64,000 nucleotides of DNA from Methyloversatilis sp. (GTDB taxonomy: Bacteria > Pseudomonadota > Gammaproteobacteria > Burkholderiales > Rhodocyclaceae): assembly GCA_016791045.1 (NCBI GenBank), contig JAEUNO010000025.1, forward strand, positions 1 to 64,000. Reading direction: 5' to 3'. Position numbers and translations under genes: made by a program. Position 1 is the first letter of the stretch, and each line of letters begins with the position of its first letter. The notes beneath the pieces were generated by a model that saw only the letters and a program-made list of their open reading frames with translations, was not told the DNA's origin and made no database searches. Positions 8,151-18,973 of the stretch are shown piece by piece.

Positions 8151-9272
8151 ATGAAAAAGATGACCCCCACGATGTTCGCAGCGCGCAGCCTGTGGTCTGC
8201 CGCACTTTTTTCGTTGTTTGCCGGTGCCGGTCTGGCGCAGGCACAGGGCACGGCCTACGTGAGCAATCAGGAAGGCGGCATTTCGATCATCGATCTGGCC
8301 AGGATGCAGGTGACCGGCGAATACGCGGTCGGCGGCAAGGTGCCGCGCGGCCTCGGTGTCACCGACGACGGCAAAACGCTGGTGGTCGCGGTACGTGAAA
8401 CCGGTGACGTTGCGCTGATCGACACGGCCAGCGGCAAGATCCTCAAGCGCGTCAAGATCGGCAAGAACCCGGAATTCGTGCGCGTGCGCGGAGACATGGC
8501 GTTCGTGTCCTTCGAACCGACTTCCAAACTCGGGCCGCCGCCCAAGCCGGGTGCGGAAAAGAAGGAAGAAAAGAAGGACGGTGGCAAGGACGGCGCCCAC
8601 GGGCAAGACGACGACGATGACGACGAGGACCGGGAGCCGGCACAGGTCGCCGTGGTCGATCTGAAGGCCGGCAAGGTGGTGCGCAACATCGTAGGCGGCC
8701 CGGAGACGGAAGGCATCGAGTTTTCGCCGGACGGCAAGAGCCTGGTGGTCACCAACGAAGCCGACAACACGCTGACGCTGCACGACATCAAGTCGGGCAA
8801 GCTGGTGAAGAAGGTCGATGTCGAAAAGTACGGCGCCCGCCCGCGCGGCATCAAGCTGTCGCCGGATGGCAAGACCTACATCGCCACGCTGGAATTCGGC
8901 AACAACTTCCTGGTGCTGGACGACAAGCTCACGCCGATCAAGACCGTTGCGACCGGCCAGACGCCTTATGGCGTGGCCTTCGACCGCAAGGGCGAGCGGC
9001 TGTATGTGGCCACCGCGCGGGCCCAGGCGCTCGAAGTGTTCGACGCGAAAACCTTCGCCAAGATCAAGGACGTGCCGCTCGCCGCCGAACGCTGCTGGCA
9101 CTTCACCTTCACGCCGGACGAAAAGCAGATCCTGGTGGCGTGCGGCCGCTCGAATCAGCTCGTGGTGGTGGACGCGGCGAAGCTCGAAGTCACCGCACGC
9201 ATCGAGGACAAGAAGCTGCCCTGGGGGGTCGTGACCTGGCCGCGTGCGATGGGCAGCCTGGATCAGCCCTGA
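8151..9272 (+). CDS. Exported YncE/YVTN-type beta-propeller protein
   Basis: A 373-residue protein with an N-terminal signal sequence (about 1-32, cleavage near AQAQG). It is built from repeated blade motifs of the YncE/YVTN type (GKTLVVAVRETGDVALIDT, DGKSLVVTNEADNTLTLHD, and others), so it is probably periplasmic. Between blades (about 127-164) sits a low-complexity insert rich in Lys/Glu and then a run of Asp/Glu, possibly cation-binding. Similar propellers accompany PQQ-dependent alcohol oxidation genes in some methylotrophs, but no such gene is adjacent, so the substrate or partner is unknown. It has its own AGGAGG ribosome site. Confidence 0.75.
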   Translation: MKKMTPTMFAARSLWSAALFSLFAGAGLAQAQGTAYVSNQEGGISIIDLARMQVTGEYAVGGKVPRGLGVTDDGKTLVVAVRETGDVALIDTASGKILKRVKIGKNPEFVRVRGDMAFVSFEPTSKLGPPPKPGAEKKEEKKDGGKDGAHGQDDDDDDEDREPAQVAVVDLKAGKVVRNIVGGPETEGIEFSPDGKSLVVTNEADNTLTLHDIKSGKLVKKVDVEKYGARPRGIKLSPDGKTYIATLEFGNNFLVLDDKLTPIKTVATGQTPYGVAFDRKGERLYVATARAQALEVFDAKTFAKIKDVPLAAERCWHFTFTPDEKQILVACGRSNQLVVVDAAKLEVTARIEDKKLPWGVVTWPRAMGSLDQP

Positions 9273-9301
9273 AAGCGCCGGTCGATGGTGCGCGGTCGAA
9301 A

Positions 9302-9343
9302 CGCCCTTCCGCCATCGGGTCGCTTGATCCCGGCGGGAGGGCG
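9302..9343. terminator. Hairpin between convergent genes
   Basis: CGCCCTTCCGCC (9302-9313) and GGCGGGAGGGCG (9332-9343) pair at 11 of 12 positions around an 18-base loop. It lies exactly between the end of the beta-propeller gene and the stop of the convergent isochorismatase gene. There is no T-run on either side, so if it terminates it is not a standard intrinsic terminator. Confidence 0.4.
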
Positions 9344-9886
9344 TCAGCGCAGGAAGCGTTTCAATACGTCGCGGAACACAGGTGTGTCGGCCTGACCCAG
9401 CCACTCGAAAGCGACCATTTCGCGCGTGACGATTTCAGCGCCATTGTTTTCCATCCGCTGCAGGGCCCGGTCACGATCACGGGCGCGGCGCGATCCCACG
9501 GCGTCATCCACCACGAAGACTTCGCGCCCGGCGGCCAGCAGATCGAGCACCGTCTGCAGCACACAAACGTGAGCTTCGGTTCCGACCACGACCCACTGCT
9601 TGCGCACCGCGTGGGCCGATGCCAGCAGTGCGCCCTCGCTCACAGCCGAAAAGTGTGTCTTGCCAATGATGGCGTCGTCGCGCAGGCGCGCGCGCAAATC
9701 CGCATCGGTCAGGCCCAGACCCTGCGGGTACTGTTCCGTTGCCAGCACCGGCACGCCAAGGGCCCGTGCGACATCGACCATCCAGATGGCGTTTGCCAGT
9801 ACCGCAGCGCCACCTTCGATGGCCGGCAGCAAACGGCCCTGCAGGTCGATCACGAGCAGTACGGACTGCAATGCATGGACTCTCAT
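9344..9886 (-). CDS. Isochorismatase-family cysteine hydrolase
   Basis: A 180-residue single-domain hydrolase of the isochorismatase/nicotinamidase superfamily. The visible catalytic residues are Asp14 (VIDLQGRL), a Lys in IIGKTHFSA and the nucleophile Cys in GTEAHVCVLQT, so the D-K-C triad is complete. Members cleave amides or enol ethers, and the substrate cannot be told from sequence alone. Its ATG overlaps the stop of the upstream HpaB-family gene (ATGA), so the two are one operon and may act in sequence on an aromatic or N-heterocyclic compound. It lacks the metal-binding insert expected of a true nicotinamidase. Confidence 0.85.
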   Translation of the reverse strand: MRVHALQSVLLVIDLQGRLLPAIEGGAAVLANAIWMVDVARALGVPVLATEQYPQGLGLTDADLRARLRDDAIIGKTHFSAVSEGALLASAHAVRKQWVVVGTEAHVCVLQTVLDLLAAGREVFVVDDAVGSRRARDRDRALQRMENNGAEIVTREMVAFEWLGQADTPVFRDVLKRFLR

Positions 9887-11505
9887 GATGTGCCCCCTGT
9901 TTTCTTGGGTGTCGCGGTTGCCGGCAGCGGCACCATCACCGCCTGTCCGGGCTGGCTGCAGCCTGCGTCGCAGCAGCGCCCGGGCTGCCGGTTGCGCGTG
10001 ATCGAACGCTTTTCGTCGGCCAGCACACCGCGATCGAGCAGACGTTCGACCAGATCGACCTTGTCGCCGACCGGGTAGTTGCGCCAGATTTCCTGCTTCA
10101 GTGCGGCCGGCGATCCGCCGCCATGCAGGCTGATCAGCGAATACCAGCCGCCCTGGTACGAAGCGGTCAGGTCTTCCATGAAGCGCGCGACCTCGATCCG
10201 CTTGTCGTACGGGATGTCTGGATTGGCGCGCAGCACCTCGGCCAGTGTCGCGGCCGTGGCCGGGTTGTGGTCTTCGTCCGGGCCGGGCAGGGCGACGATC
10301 AGGCCGCCCGACACTTCGTGCGCCAGCCGGTGCATGTCGTAGATCTGGGTGGACAGCAGCAGCTTGCCGATATTGGCGAACACCGGCTCCGGCATGAAGG
10401 TGTGCGAGTAAGGATCGGCCGCCGCATAGACGCTGGCCGCCACGCCGCAGGCGTAGAACCCTTCGGTGATCTTGATCAGCTCGACCATCGGGTCGCGCAG
10501 ATTGGCCTTGCGGTCCGGGTCCAGGCCGTTGGCTTCGCACATCAGCGCGGCGGCGCCGATCAGCAGGTCGCCGAAGCCTGCACGCGCCGCGATGCAGCTG
10601 TGGCGGTGATGGGTGGCGTAGTTGTAGGTGACGGCGCCCGAGTGTTCCCACTCGCCGGCCAGGAACACGCGCTCCCAGGGCACGAACACCTGGTCGAAGA
10701 TGACCACGCCGGTGGACTGGCCGTAGCGGCGCGAAAACAGCGGCGAGCCGTGCTCGGGCTTCTCGCCCGGGCGCCCGGCGGGGCGGGCGACGATGGTGAT
10801 GCCCGGCGCGTCGACCGGCACCGCGCAGCACACGGCAAAGTCGGCGTCCGCTTCGGTCATGTTGCGCGACGGCATGACCAGAAACTCATGCATGTAGGGC
10901 GCACCGGTGACGATGGCCTTGGTGCCGGAAATGACGATGCCGCCGGCGTTGCGCTCGACGATGTGCAGATAGACGTCCGGATTCGACTGCTGGTGCGGCC
11001 GCTGGCTGCGGTCGCCCTTGGCGTCGGTCATCGCGATGCCCAGCGTCAGGTCTTCGTCCTGCACGCGCTGCAGATAGTCGGCAAAGCGGGCGCCGTATTC
11101 GGTGTTGCCCCGCGCGTCATCCAGCCGCGCCACCGCCTGGCCGATGCCATTCAGTGCGTCGTGCGCCAGATAGCGCTGCGCGCAGCCGGTTTCCTGACAC
11201 AGGATGCGCACCGCCTCGAGCTTGTTCAGCAGGTCGCCGGACGACTCGTTGATGTGCAGCATGCGATTGACCGTCCGGCCGCTGCGCGTCTGCACGGCCG
11301 TCATCAGCGGGGCCCTGGCCGGGTCGTGCGCGAAGTCGTAGCTCACCGCAAGCGCGTTGATGCCGGGCTGCAGCGACGGCGCATCGACGACCGCATCAAT
11401 CCGTTGGCCATCGACGTACACCGTGGGGGCGTACCTGCGCAGGGACTCCCGGTAGTCCTGACCGGTCATCAGCGTGGCGGTGCCGGGTGGCGCGTGCTTG
11501 TGCAT
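9883..11505 (-). CDS. HpaB/PvcC/4-BUDH-family flavoprotein
   Basis: A 540-residue protein of the 4-hydroxyphenylacetate 3-hydroxylase / 4-hydroxybutyryl-CoA dehydratase fold, with an acyl-CoA-dehydrogenase-like layout. Family landmarks include SQRPHQQSNPDVYLHIVERN, GIVISGTKAIVTGAP, the THHRHS segment before FGDLLIGAA and a C-terminal helix bundle. The three-Cys/one-His iron-sulfur ligand set of the dehydratase branch is not conserved: here there is CQETGC, and no Cys at the expected spacing after the His. An FADH2-dependent aromatic hydroxylase is therefore more likely. A C-terminal extension (about 500-530) carries a CC..C cluster. A TetR-type regulator is divergent, and an isochorismatase-type hydrolase follows with a 4-base overlap. 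The substrate is unknown. Confidence 0.75.
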   Translation of the reverse strand: MHKHAPPGTATLMTGQDYRESLRRYAPTVYVDGQRIDAVVDAPSLQPGINALAVSYDFAHDPARAPLMTAVQTRSGRTVNRMLHINESSGDLLNKLEAVRILCQETGCAQRYLAHDALNGIGQAVARLDDARGNTEYGARFADYLQRVQDEDLTLGIAMTDAKGDRSQRPHQQSNPDVYLHIVERNAGGIVISGTKAIVTGAPYMHEFLVMPSRNMTEADADFAVCCAVPVDAPGITIVARPAGRPGEKPEHGSPLFSRRYGQSTGVVIFDQVFVPWERVFLAGEWEHSGAVTYNYATHHRHSCIAARAGFGDLLIGAAALMCEANGLDPDRKANLRDPMVELIKITEGFYACGVAASVYAAADPYSHTFMPEPVFANIGKLLLSTQIYDMHRLAHEVSGGLIVALPGPDEDHNPATAATLAEVLRANPDIPYDKRIEVARFMEDLTASYQGGWYSLISLHGGGSPAALKQEIWRNYPVGDKVDLVERLLDRGVLADEKRSITRNRQPGRCCDAGCSQPGQAVMVPLPATATPKKTGGTS

Positions 11506-11528
11506 GGGAAGTGTGATGTGTTCCGTTG

Positions 11529-11557
11529 ATTGAACACTGTTTAAATAATTGCGTCAG
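11529..11557 (-). promoter_or_regulatory. Promoter of the HpaB-family operon overlapping a likely TetR operator
   Basis: On the minus strand CTGACG (11557-11552), a 17-base spacer and TTCAAT (11534-11529) form a plausible sigma-70 promoter. The near-perfect palindrome TTGAACA-C-TGTTTAA (11530-11544) sits over the -10 and spacer, where a bound TetR-family dimer would block transcription. A TAAAAT hexamer (11560-11565) lies seven bases before the tetR ATG on the plus strand. Confidence 0.5.
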
Positions 11558-11571
11558 GTTAAAATCACGCC

Positions 11572-12270
11572 ATGGTCAAGTCAACCGCAGGGTCACCGGA
11601 CGACGCTCCGGCGCAGGCTGCGCCGAGCGGGCCGCGCGTGCTGCGCGAGGCCGTCATCAACGAAGCGCGGCGCACGCTGATTCTTGATGCCGCGCGGTCA
11701 GCATTCCTGGAACTGGGGCTCGATGGCGCCAGCCTGCGGGAAATCGCCAAGCGTGCCGGCTACACACCGGGCGCGCTGTACAGCTACTTCGGCAGCCGCG
11801 AGGAAATCTACGCGGCACTGCTCGGGGAGTCGCTGCTGCGTCTGCAGCGCCGTGTGGATGACGCGACGCCGGCGGACAGCGCGTCCGCGACGGACGAGCG
11901 TGCCGTGCTGATCGCGTTGCTGCGTGCCCGGGTGATGGCCTTTTTCGACTTCTATCGCGAGCACCCGCAGGACATGGACCTCGGGTTCTATCTGTTCAAT
12001 GGCGCGCGGCCGCGCGGTCTGACCCCGGAACTGAACCAGCGGCTGAACGGCCGGCTGCAGGCCACGCTGCAGCCGATCCAGGACGTGCTGGTCCGGCTCG
12101 GTCTGAATGAAGCGGAGGCGGTGATCGAAACCACCGCGATCTTCGCCCACACCGTCGGCCTGCTGATGCTGAACAACACCGGCCGCATCCGCCTGTTCGG
12201 GCAGAACGCGCAGGCGCTGATGGCGCGTTATCTCGACGCCTTGTCTGCCCGCCTCGCCAGCCCCGTCTGA
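11572..12270 (+). CDS. TetR-family transcriptional regulator
   Basis: A 232-residue regulator. The N-terminal helix-turn-helix (about 30-80) shows the family pattern: ILDAARSAFLELGLDGASLREIAKRAGYTPGALYSYFGSREEIYAALL. The C-terminal ligand domain is helical and contains a YREHPQDMDLGFYLF segment. It is transcribed away from the HpaB/isochorismatase operon, and a 15-base palindrome in the shared region is its likely operator. No ribosome site is visible before the ATG, and a -10-like TAAAAT ends six bases upstream, so a leaderless transcript is possible. Confidence 0.9.
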   Translation: MVKSTAGSPDDAPAQAAPSGPRVLREAVINEARRTLILDAARSAFLELGLDGASLREIAKRAGYTPGALYSYFGSREEIYAALLGESLLRLQRRVDDATPADSASATDERAVLIALLRARVMAFFDFYREHPQDMDLGFYLFNGARPRGLTPELNQRLNGRLQATLQPIQDVLVRLGLNEAEAVIETTAIFAHTVGLLMLNNTGRIRLFGQNAQALMARYLDALSARLASPV

Positions 12271-12533
12271 CCCGGCTGAGCCGCCACCGCGAGCCGCTGC
12301 AGGGCGGGCCGGATATCCTCGCGCCCCACACGTCGCAGCAACGGCTGGCGCTCCCGTCACCCGATTGCAACATTCAGCCCTGAGAATCCGCCATCGCGGC
12401 GTGCGACGCATCGCTGCGAGAAGACCCCATTCCGCTTCCAGTCCGTATCCATCAGGGGTTCGCGGACAGGACATACCGCACACAACGACGGACCGGTCAT
12501 GCGTCCAGACATACACGACCGTTCAGGCGCTCC

Positions 12534-13331
12534 ATGAAAGATTCGCTCGCGCAGGAACAGGTGGACGTTCAGTTGCTGCTGTTCACGATCGAAACGTCGA
12601 TCAGGGTGGTCAAGCGCTTCCAGTTCTTCCTGTGGGCCCAGGGGTCGCTGCAGACCTTCCTGCCGCATGAAACACTGTTGTGCGCCTGTGGCGATCTCGA
12701 GCGCGGCAACTTCCGCGCGCTGGTTTTTTCGCGCTCCGTGCTGGCGCCGGATGTCGAGGCACAGCTGACCAACCCGGTCGATGGACTGATCGGTCGTCTG
12801 ATCGAGGACTGGCGCAACGGCGCGCGCGAGCCGCTGGCCCGTTCGAGCGGGCCGCGCAACCGCGACAGCAGCACGGCGATGCTGCGCACGCTGGGCATCG
12901 AACATGCGCTGGCGCACGGCTGTCGCGAGGCCCGCGGCGAACAGTCGACGTTTTTTGCGCTGCTCGGTGTGCCGGCGGCGCCAACCAGTCAGGACGCGCG
13001 CCACATCGAGCTGCTGATGCCCAATCTTCACCTGGCACTGCTGCGCATCGTCGAGTTCGAGCGCGCCGAATCGGGGGATCGCACCGTCGTCCGCCCGACG
13101 CTGCAGGCGACGCTGAGCGGGCGAGAACTGCAGGTGCTCGACTGGGTACGCGAAGGCAAGACCAATCAGGAGATCGGGCAGATCCTGGACATCAGCCCGC
13201 TGACGGTGAAGAACCATATCCAGAAAATCCTGCGCAAGCTCGACGTGACCAACCGCGCACAGGCCGTGGCGCGAGTCACTGCGCTGCGCGCACACGAAGG
13301 CGGCGCCGAAACGGCGCGGGACATGTCATGA
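12534..13331 (+). CDS. EpsA-like LuxR-type regulator (PEP-CTERM/exosortase-associated)
   Basis: A 265-residue regulator. The N-terminal half matches the EpsA type (RFQFFLWAQGSLQTFLPHETLLCACGD). The C-terminal LuxR helix-turn-helix (about 192-250) reads LSGRELQVLDWVREGKTNQEIG then ISPLTVKNHIQKILRKLDV. No receiver domain is present. In other betaproteobacteria EpsA lies beside exosortase and exopolysaccharide genes, and none is visible here. The stop overlaps the start of the exported ankyrin gene (ATGA), so the two are coupled. The 263 bases before it show no gene. Confidence 0.75.
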   Translation: MKDSLAQEQVDVQLLLFTIETSIRVVKRFQFFLWAQGSLQTFLPHETLLCACGDLERGNFRALVFSRSVLAPDVEAQLTNPVDGLIGRLIEDWRNGAREPLARSSGPRNRDSSTAMLRTLGIEHALAHGCREARGEQSTFFALLGVPAAPTSQDARHIELLMPNLHLALLRIVEFERAESGDRTVVRPTLQATLSGRELQVLDWVREGKTNQEIGQILDISPLTVKNHIQKILRKLDVTNRAQAVARVTALRAHEGGAETARDMS

Positions 13332-14152
13332 ACAGGACGATATCGATGCGGCGAAGCAAGACCGCTTTCCTCTTGCTGGGTCTGTGGCTGACCGGCGCGC
13401 AGGCGCAGGATGTGCCGCCCGAATGGCAGGGGCGCATCGCCGAACCCGAACGGCCGCGCGCGGCCGTGCCTGCAACTGCGCTCGAGTACGCCGACATGCG
13501 GCGCAGCGGTGCCGACGTCGATCCGCGCACTTATCGTGCAGCGGATATCGCGCTGCTCTCTGCTGCGCGTCGCGGTGAATGGGTCACCGCGGCGAAACTG
13601 CTGAAGGCCGGTGCGCCGGCCAACGCACGAGACGTGTGGGGCGACAGCGTACTGGTCCATGCGGCGGCAGCCGGTGAAACCGAATTCGTGCGCGCGCTGA
13701 TCAACGCCGGCGCCCACGTCGACCGGCGCGGCTCGAAGGGCTTCACGCCGCTGGGCGCAGCAGCGCTCGCCGGCCATCACAAGGTGGTCGATCTGCTGCT
13801 GCGCGCCGGAGCCGACATCGACGCCAAAAGTTCGAACGGCCATACGCCGCTGATCGACGCGGTGATGCTCGACCGCAGCGAGGTGGTGGCCGTGCTGCTG
13901 CGCCACCGTCCGCAGTGGGAGTTGCAGACCGAGCGCGAATTCGGCCGCCATGCGCTGTCGCTGGCGGCCTCACTGGGGCATCTGAACGTGCTCGACCAGT
14001 TGCTGGCGGCCGGTTTCGACCCGAACATTCCGGATCGCGGCGGTTTCAATGCGCTGTACTGGGCGGTATTCAAGAAGCAGCGGCTGGCCGTCGCCCACCT
14101 GCTGGCGCTCGGCGCCGATCCGGGCGCCATGTCGACCGATATCTACGACTGA
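13328..14152 (+). CDS. Exported ankyrin-repeat protein
   Basis: A 274-residue protein with a signal peptide (about 1-27, cleavage near AQAQD), so it should be periplasmic. At least five ankyrin repeats follow (about 75-265), with typical motifs GFTPLGAAALAGHHKVVDLLL and GHTPLIDAVMLDRSEVVAVLL. Ankyrin stacks bind proteins; the partner is unknown. Translational coupling to the EpsA-like regulator suggests joint expression. Confidence 0.85.
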   Translation: MNRTISMRRSKTAFLLLGLWLTGAQAQDVPPEWQGRIAEPERPRAAVPATALEYADMRRSGADVDPRTYRAADIALLSAARRGEWVTAAKLLKAGAPANARDVWGDSVLVHAAAAGETEFVRALINAGAHVDRRGSKGFTPLGAAALAGHHKVVDLLLRAGADIDAKSSNGHTPLIDAVMLDRSEVVAVLLRHRPQWELQTEREFGRHALSLAASLGHLNVLDQLLAAGFDPNIPDRGGFNALYWAVFKKQRLAVAHLLALGADPGAMSTDIYD

Positions 14153-14369
14153 CCGCCGCCACCGCGCAGGGCATCCCCTCAGCCGCGTCCGCGCGGCGGT
14201 GCGGCCGCCATCCCGTGGGTGTCCGGCCGGGCAGGGCGCCGGCTGGCCCGGGATGTTGCCCCGGTGATACCATTCGCTGCTTTTCCCACGACCTGCGCGG
14301 CCTGCAAAACGATGCGTCCGGCACACCGCGGCGCGCTCTGAGCGGCCCGGGCTCCCAAGGCTTGAATTC

Positions 14370-16335
<1,966 letters not shown>

Positions 16336-16346
<11 letters not shown>

Positions 16347-16956
16347 TCCGCGGCTCGACCCGCAGTGGGACCCGCTGGAACTGTTGCCCGACGCGCGCAT
16401 TGCGTGGGGGCTGACCGGTTCCGGTCACTTCCTGAAGGAGTCGCTCGAACTGGCCGACGCGATGAACGGCATCGATCTGTTCATGACGCGCGCCGGTGAG
16501 GAAGTGCTGAACATGTACGGCTATCCGCTGGCCGACATGAAGAAGCGCTATCGCATCTTCCGCGACAACACCGCGAGCGCGGCGCCGGTCGGGCTGTTCT
16601 ATCAGGGCCAGTACCACACCGTGGTGATCGCGCCGGCCACGTCGAACACCGTGGCCAAGTGCGCGCTGGGCATTTCCGATACGCTGGTGAGCAACATCTT
16701 TGCGCAGGCCGGCAAGCTGCGCATTCCGACCATCGTGTTCGCCTGCGACAGCGAGCCGGTGGTGATCACCGAATCGCCCAGCGAATGGGTGACGCTGTAT
16801 CCGCGCGCCATCGACCTCGCACACACCGCGACCCTCGGGACCTTCGAACACGTGACCGTGGTCGACAGCGTCGAGGCGCTGAACGCAGCGCTCAAGCGAA
16901 GATTGGCATGCCTGAAAACGACTCCGCCCGCTCCGTCGAACGCGTCCTCTTCCTGA
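16336..16956 (+). CDS. dmrB: Dihydromethanopterin reductase-like flavoprotein (DmrB type)
   Basis: A 206-residue flavoprotein with the HFCD/archaeoflavoprotein fold. It begins with RIAWGLTGSGHFLKES and carries the FMN-binding block APATSNTVAKCALGISDTLVSN and the loop FACDSEP. The DmrB family of methylotrophic Burkholderiales and its archaeal DmrX relatives reduce dihydromethanopterin to tetrahydromethanopterin, the last step in making the C1 carrier used for formaldehyde oxidation. Three further genes of the same cofactor set follow. The ATG lies inside the end of the activator gene. The C-terminal 49 bases overlap the next gene. A phosphopantothenoylcysteine decarboxylase-like role is the alternative. 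Confidence 0.75.
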
Positions 16957-18413
16957 CCGGGCATCTGGCGCAGAAAAGCCTGCACCGGATACTCGACGAC
17001 ATGCAGCCGCTGCCCTTCGCGCCCGAGGTGCTGGACATCGGCATCAATGTCGCCGGGCTGATGACGGCCGAACTGATCCGTCGCCGCCTGCCGGCGCCGG
17101 TCGCTGCAGACCGCATCATCGTGCCCGGCCGCTGCCGTGGCGATCTCGAGGCGCTGGCGCAGCACTATGGCGTGCCGGTGCAGCGCGGGCCGGACGAACT
17201 GAAGGACCTGCCGCTGCACTTCGGGCGCAAGGCGAAGGTGGCCGACCTGTCGAAGCACGACGTGCTGATCTTTGCCGAGATCGTCGATGCACCGCGGGTC
17301 GAAGTGGCCGCCGTCGTCGAACGTGCGCAGCGCTACCGGCGCGACGGGGCGGACGTGATCGACATCGGTTGCCTGCCCGACACCGATTTTCCGCATCTCG
17401 AAGACTGCGTGCGCGCGCTCAAGGCCGAAGGTTTCCGCGTCAGCGTCGATTCGCTCGATCCGAAGGACCTGCTGCGCGGTGCCCATGCCGGCGCGGATTT
17501 CCTGCTCAGCCTGAAGGAAGACACGCTGTGGGTGGCCGACGAGGTCGACGCCACGCCCATCCTGATCCCGAACACGCCGGGCGATCTCGATTCACTGCGT
17601 CGCGTGGTCGACCGGATGCTCGAGCGCGGCCGGCCTTTCTTCGCCGACCCGATACTGGAACCCATCCACTTCGGGCTGACGGCGTCGATCGTGCGTTTCC
17701 ACGACCTGCGGCGCAGCCACCCGGACATTCCGATGATGATGGGCGTGGGCAATCTGACCGAACTGACCGACGCCGACACCAGCGGCATCAATGCGCTGCT
17801 GATGGGCATCATTTCGGAGCTGCGCGTGGGCGCCATCCTCGCCACCGAAGTCAGCCCGCATGCGCGCCGCGCCGTGCGCGAGGCCGACTGGGCGCGCCGC
17901 ATCATGTTTGCCGCGCGCGAGGACAATGCGCTGCCGCGCGACTATTCCGGTGCGCTGATGACCACGCATGCGCGTCGTCCCTACACCGACACGCCGCCGG
18001 AGATCGTCGATGTGGCCGGCGCGGTGCGCGACCGCAATTTCCGCATCCAGGTCGCCGAGGACGGCGTGCATATCTACAACCGCGATGGTCATCAGGTGGC
18101 GACCGACCCGTTCGATCTCTACCCGAAGCTCGGCGTGGAGGACGACGCCGGTCACGCGTTCTATCTCGGTGTGGAGCTGGCGCGCGCGCAGATCGCGTAT
18201 CAGCTGGGCAAGCGCTACGCACAGGATGAAGAGCTGGAGTGGGGCGCTGCGGTCGACGCGAAGCCGGTCGACCTGCAGGTGCATCGCGCGCCGGGCAGCA
18301 CCACGAAGAAGAAGCCGAAGAAGCCCGCTGACCGGCTGGCCGACGCACAGCAAGGCAGCATGCCCGACGGCACACAGGATCCCGACCAGGACCGCATACA
18401 GGACACGCCATGA
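16908..18413 (+). CDS. Dihydropteroate synthase-related protein (DUF6513, methylotroph orf5 type)
   Basis: A 501-residue protein. The N-terminal part (about 1-140) begins VERVLFLTGHLAQKSLHRILDD; a DHPS-like TIM barrel follows (about 145-370: GADVIDIGCLPDTDFPHLEDC, FRVSVDSLDP, MMMGVGNLTELTDADTSG). The tail is rich in Lys/Pro and Asp/Gln. Homologues cluster with tetrahydromethanopterin biosynthesis genes in methylotrophs and have archaeal relatives; the exact step is not settled, but a pterin-linked role is inferred. The ATG at 16908 overlaps the end of dmrB. Its stop overlaps the next start (ATGA). Confidence 0.8.
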   Translation: MPENDSARSVERVLFLTGHLAQKSLHRILDDMQPLPFAPEVLDIGINVAGLMTAELIRRRLPAPVAADRIIVPGRCRGDLEALAQHYGVPVQRGPDELKDLPLHFGRKAKVADLSKHDVLIFAEIVDAPRVEVAAVVERAQRYRRDGADVIDIGCLPDTDFPHLEDCVRALKAEGFRVSVDSLDPKDLLRGAHAGADFLLSLKEDTLWVADEVDATPILIPNTPGDLDSLRRVVDRMLERGRPFFADPILEPIHFGLTASIVRFHDLRRSHPDIPMMMGVGNLTELTDADTSGINALLMGIISELRVGAILATEVSPHARRAVREADWARRIMFAAREDNALPRDYSGALMTTHARRPYTDTPPEIVDVAGAVRDRNFRIQVAEDGVHIYNRDGHQVATDPFDLYPKLGVEDDAGHAFYLGVELARAQIAYQLGKRYAQDEELEWGAAVDAKPVDLQVHRAPGSTTKKKPKKPADRLADAQQGSMPDGTQDPDQDRIQDTP

Positions 18414-18973
18414 TCTGGGAAACCATACTCACCACCGTCGACGTGCAGGGCCGCACCCACATCACCCCGCTAGGCATCCGCGAGGAGCGCGGGCTCACCG
18501 TGCTGTCGCCGTTCCGTCCGTCCTCCACACTGGACAATGTGCTCGCCAACCGCGTGGCGGTGGTCAATTTCACCGACGATGTGCGCGTGTTTGCCGGGTG
18601 TCTGACCGGCCGGCGCGACTGGCCGGTTCAACCCGGTGAAGAAGTCGCCTGCGCGCGGCTGGTCAACACGCTGGCCCATCGCGAACTGGAACTGGTCGAG
18701 GTCGAGGACGACGATGTGCGCCCGCGTCTTTACTGCCGCACCGTGCACGAGGCCAGTCACGGTGCCTTCCCCGGTTTCAACCGCGCCCGATCGGCGGTGG
18801 TCGAAGCCGCCATCCTGGTCAGCCGCCTGCACATGCTGCCCATCGAGAAGATCGATGCCGAGCGGGCCTATCTGCAGATTGCCATCGACAAGACCGCCGG
18901 CCCGGCCGAACGCGAGGCCTGGGGCTGGTTGATCGAGAAGATCGACGCTCATCGGGCCGGAGTGCGGTCTTGA
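18410..18973 (+). CDS. DUF447-family protein (methylotroph orf7 type, flavin-reductase-like fold)
   Basis: A 187-residue protein. The start MIWETILTTVDVQGRTHITPLG and the later FRPSSTLDNVLANRVAVVNFTDDVRVFAGCLTG resemble the split-barrel flavin-binding fold of DUF447. Homologues are found in archaea and in C1-utilising bacteria beside H4MPT genes. The biochemical step is unknown to me. It is linked to both neighbours by 4-base overlaps, which argues that all four cofactor genes are made together. Confidence 0.75.
   Translation: MIWETILTTVDVQGRTHITPLGIREERGLTVLSPFRPSSTLDNVLANRVAVVNFTDDVRVFAGCLTGRRDWPVQPGEEVACARLVNTLAHRELELVEVEDDDVRPRLYCRTVHEASHGAFPGFNRARSAVVEAAILVSRLHMLPIEKIDAERAYLQIAIDKTAGPAEREAWGWLIEKIDAHRAGVRS

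Noticed and set aside
9883..11505. 4-hydroxybutyryl-CoA dehydratase
   Set aside because: The family's three-Cys/one-His cluster ligands are not at the expected spacings (CQETGC is C-x4-C and the Cys after the conserved His is misplaced), so I kept the broader HpaB-superfamily call.
14243..14260. Sigma-54 promoter (TGGC..TTGC) upstream of the activator gene
   Set aside because: The GG and GC dinucleotides are one base too far apart, and sigma-54 recognition requires exact spacing.
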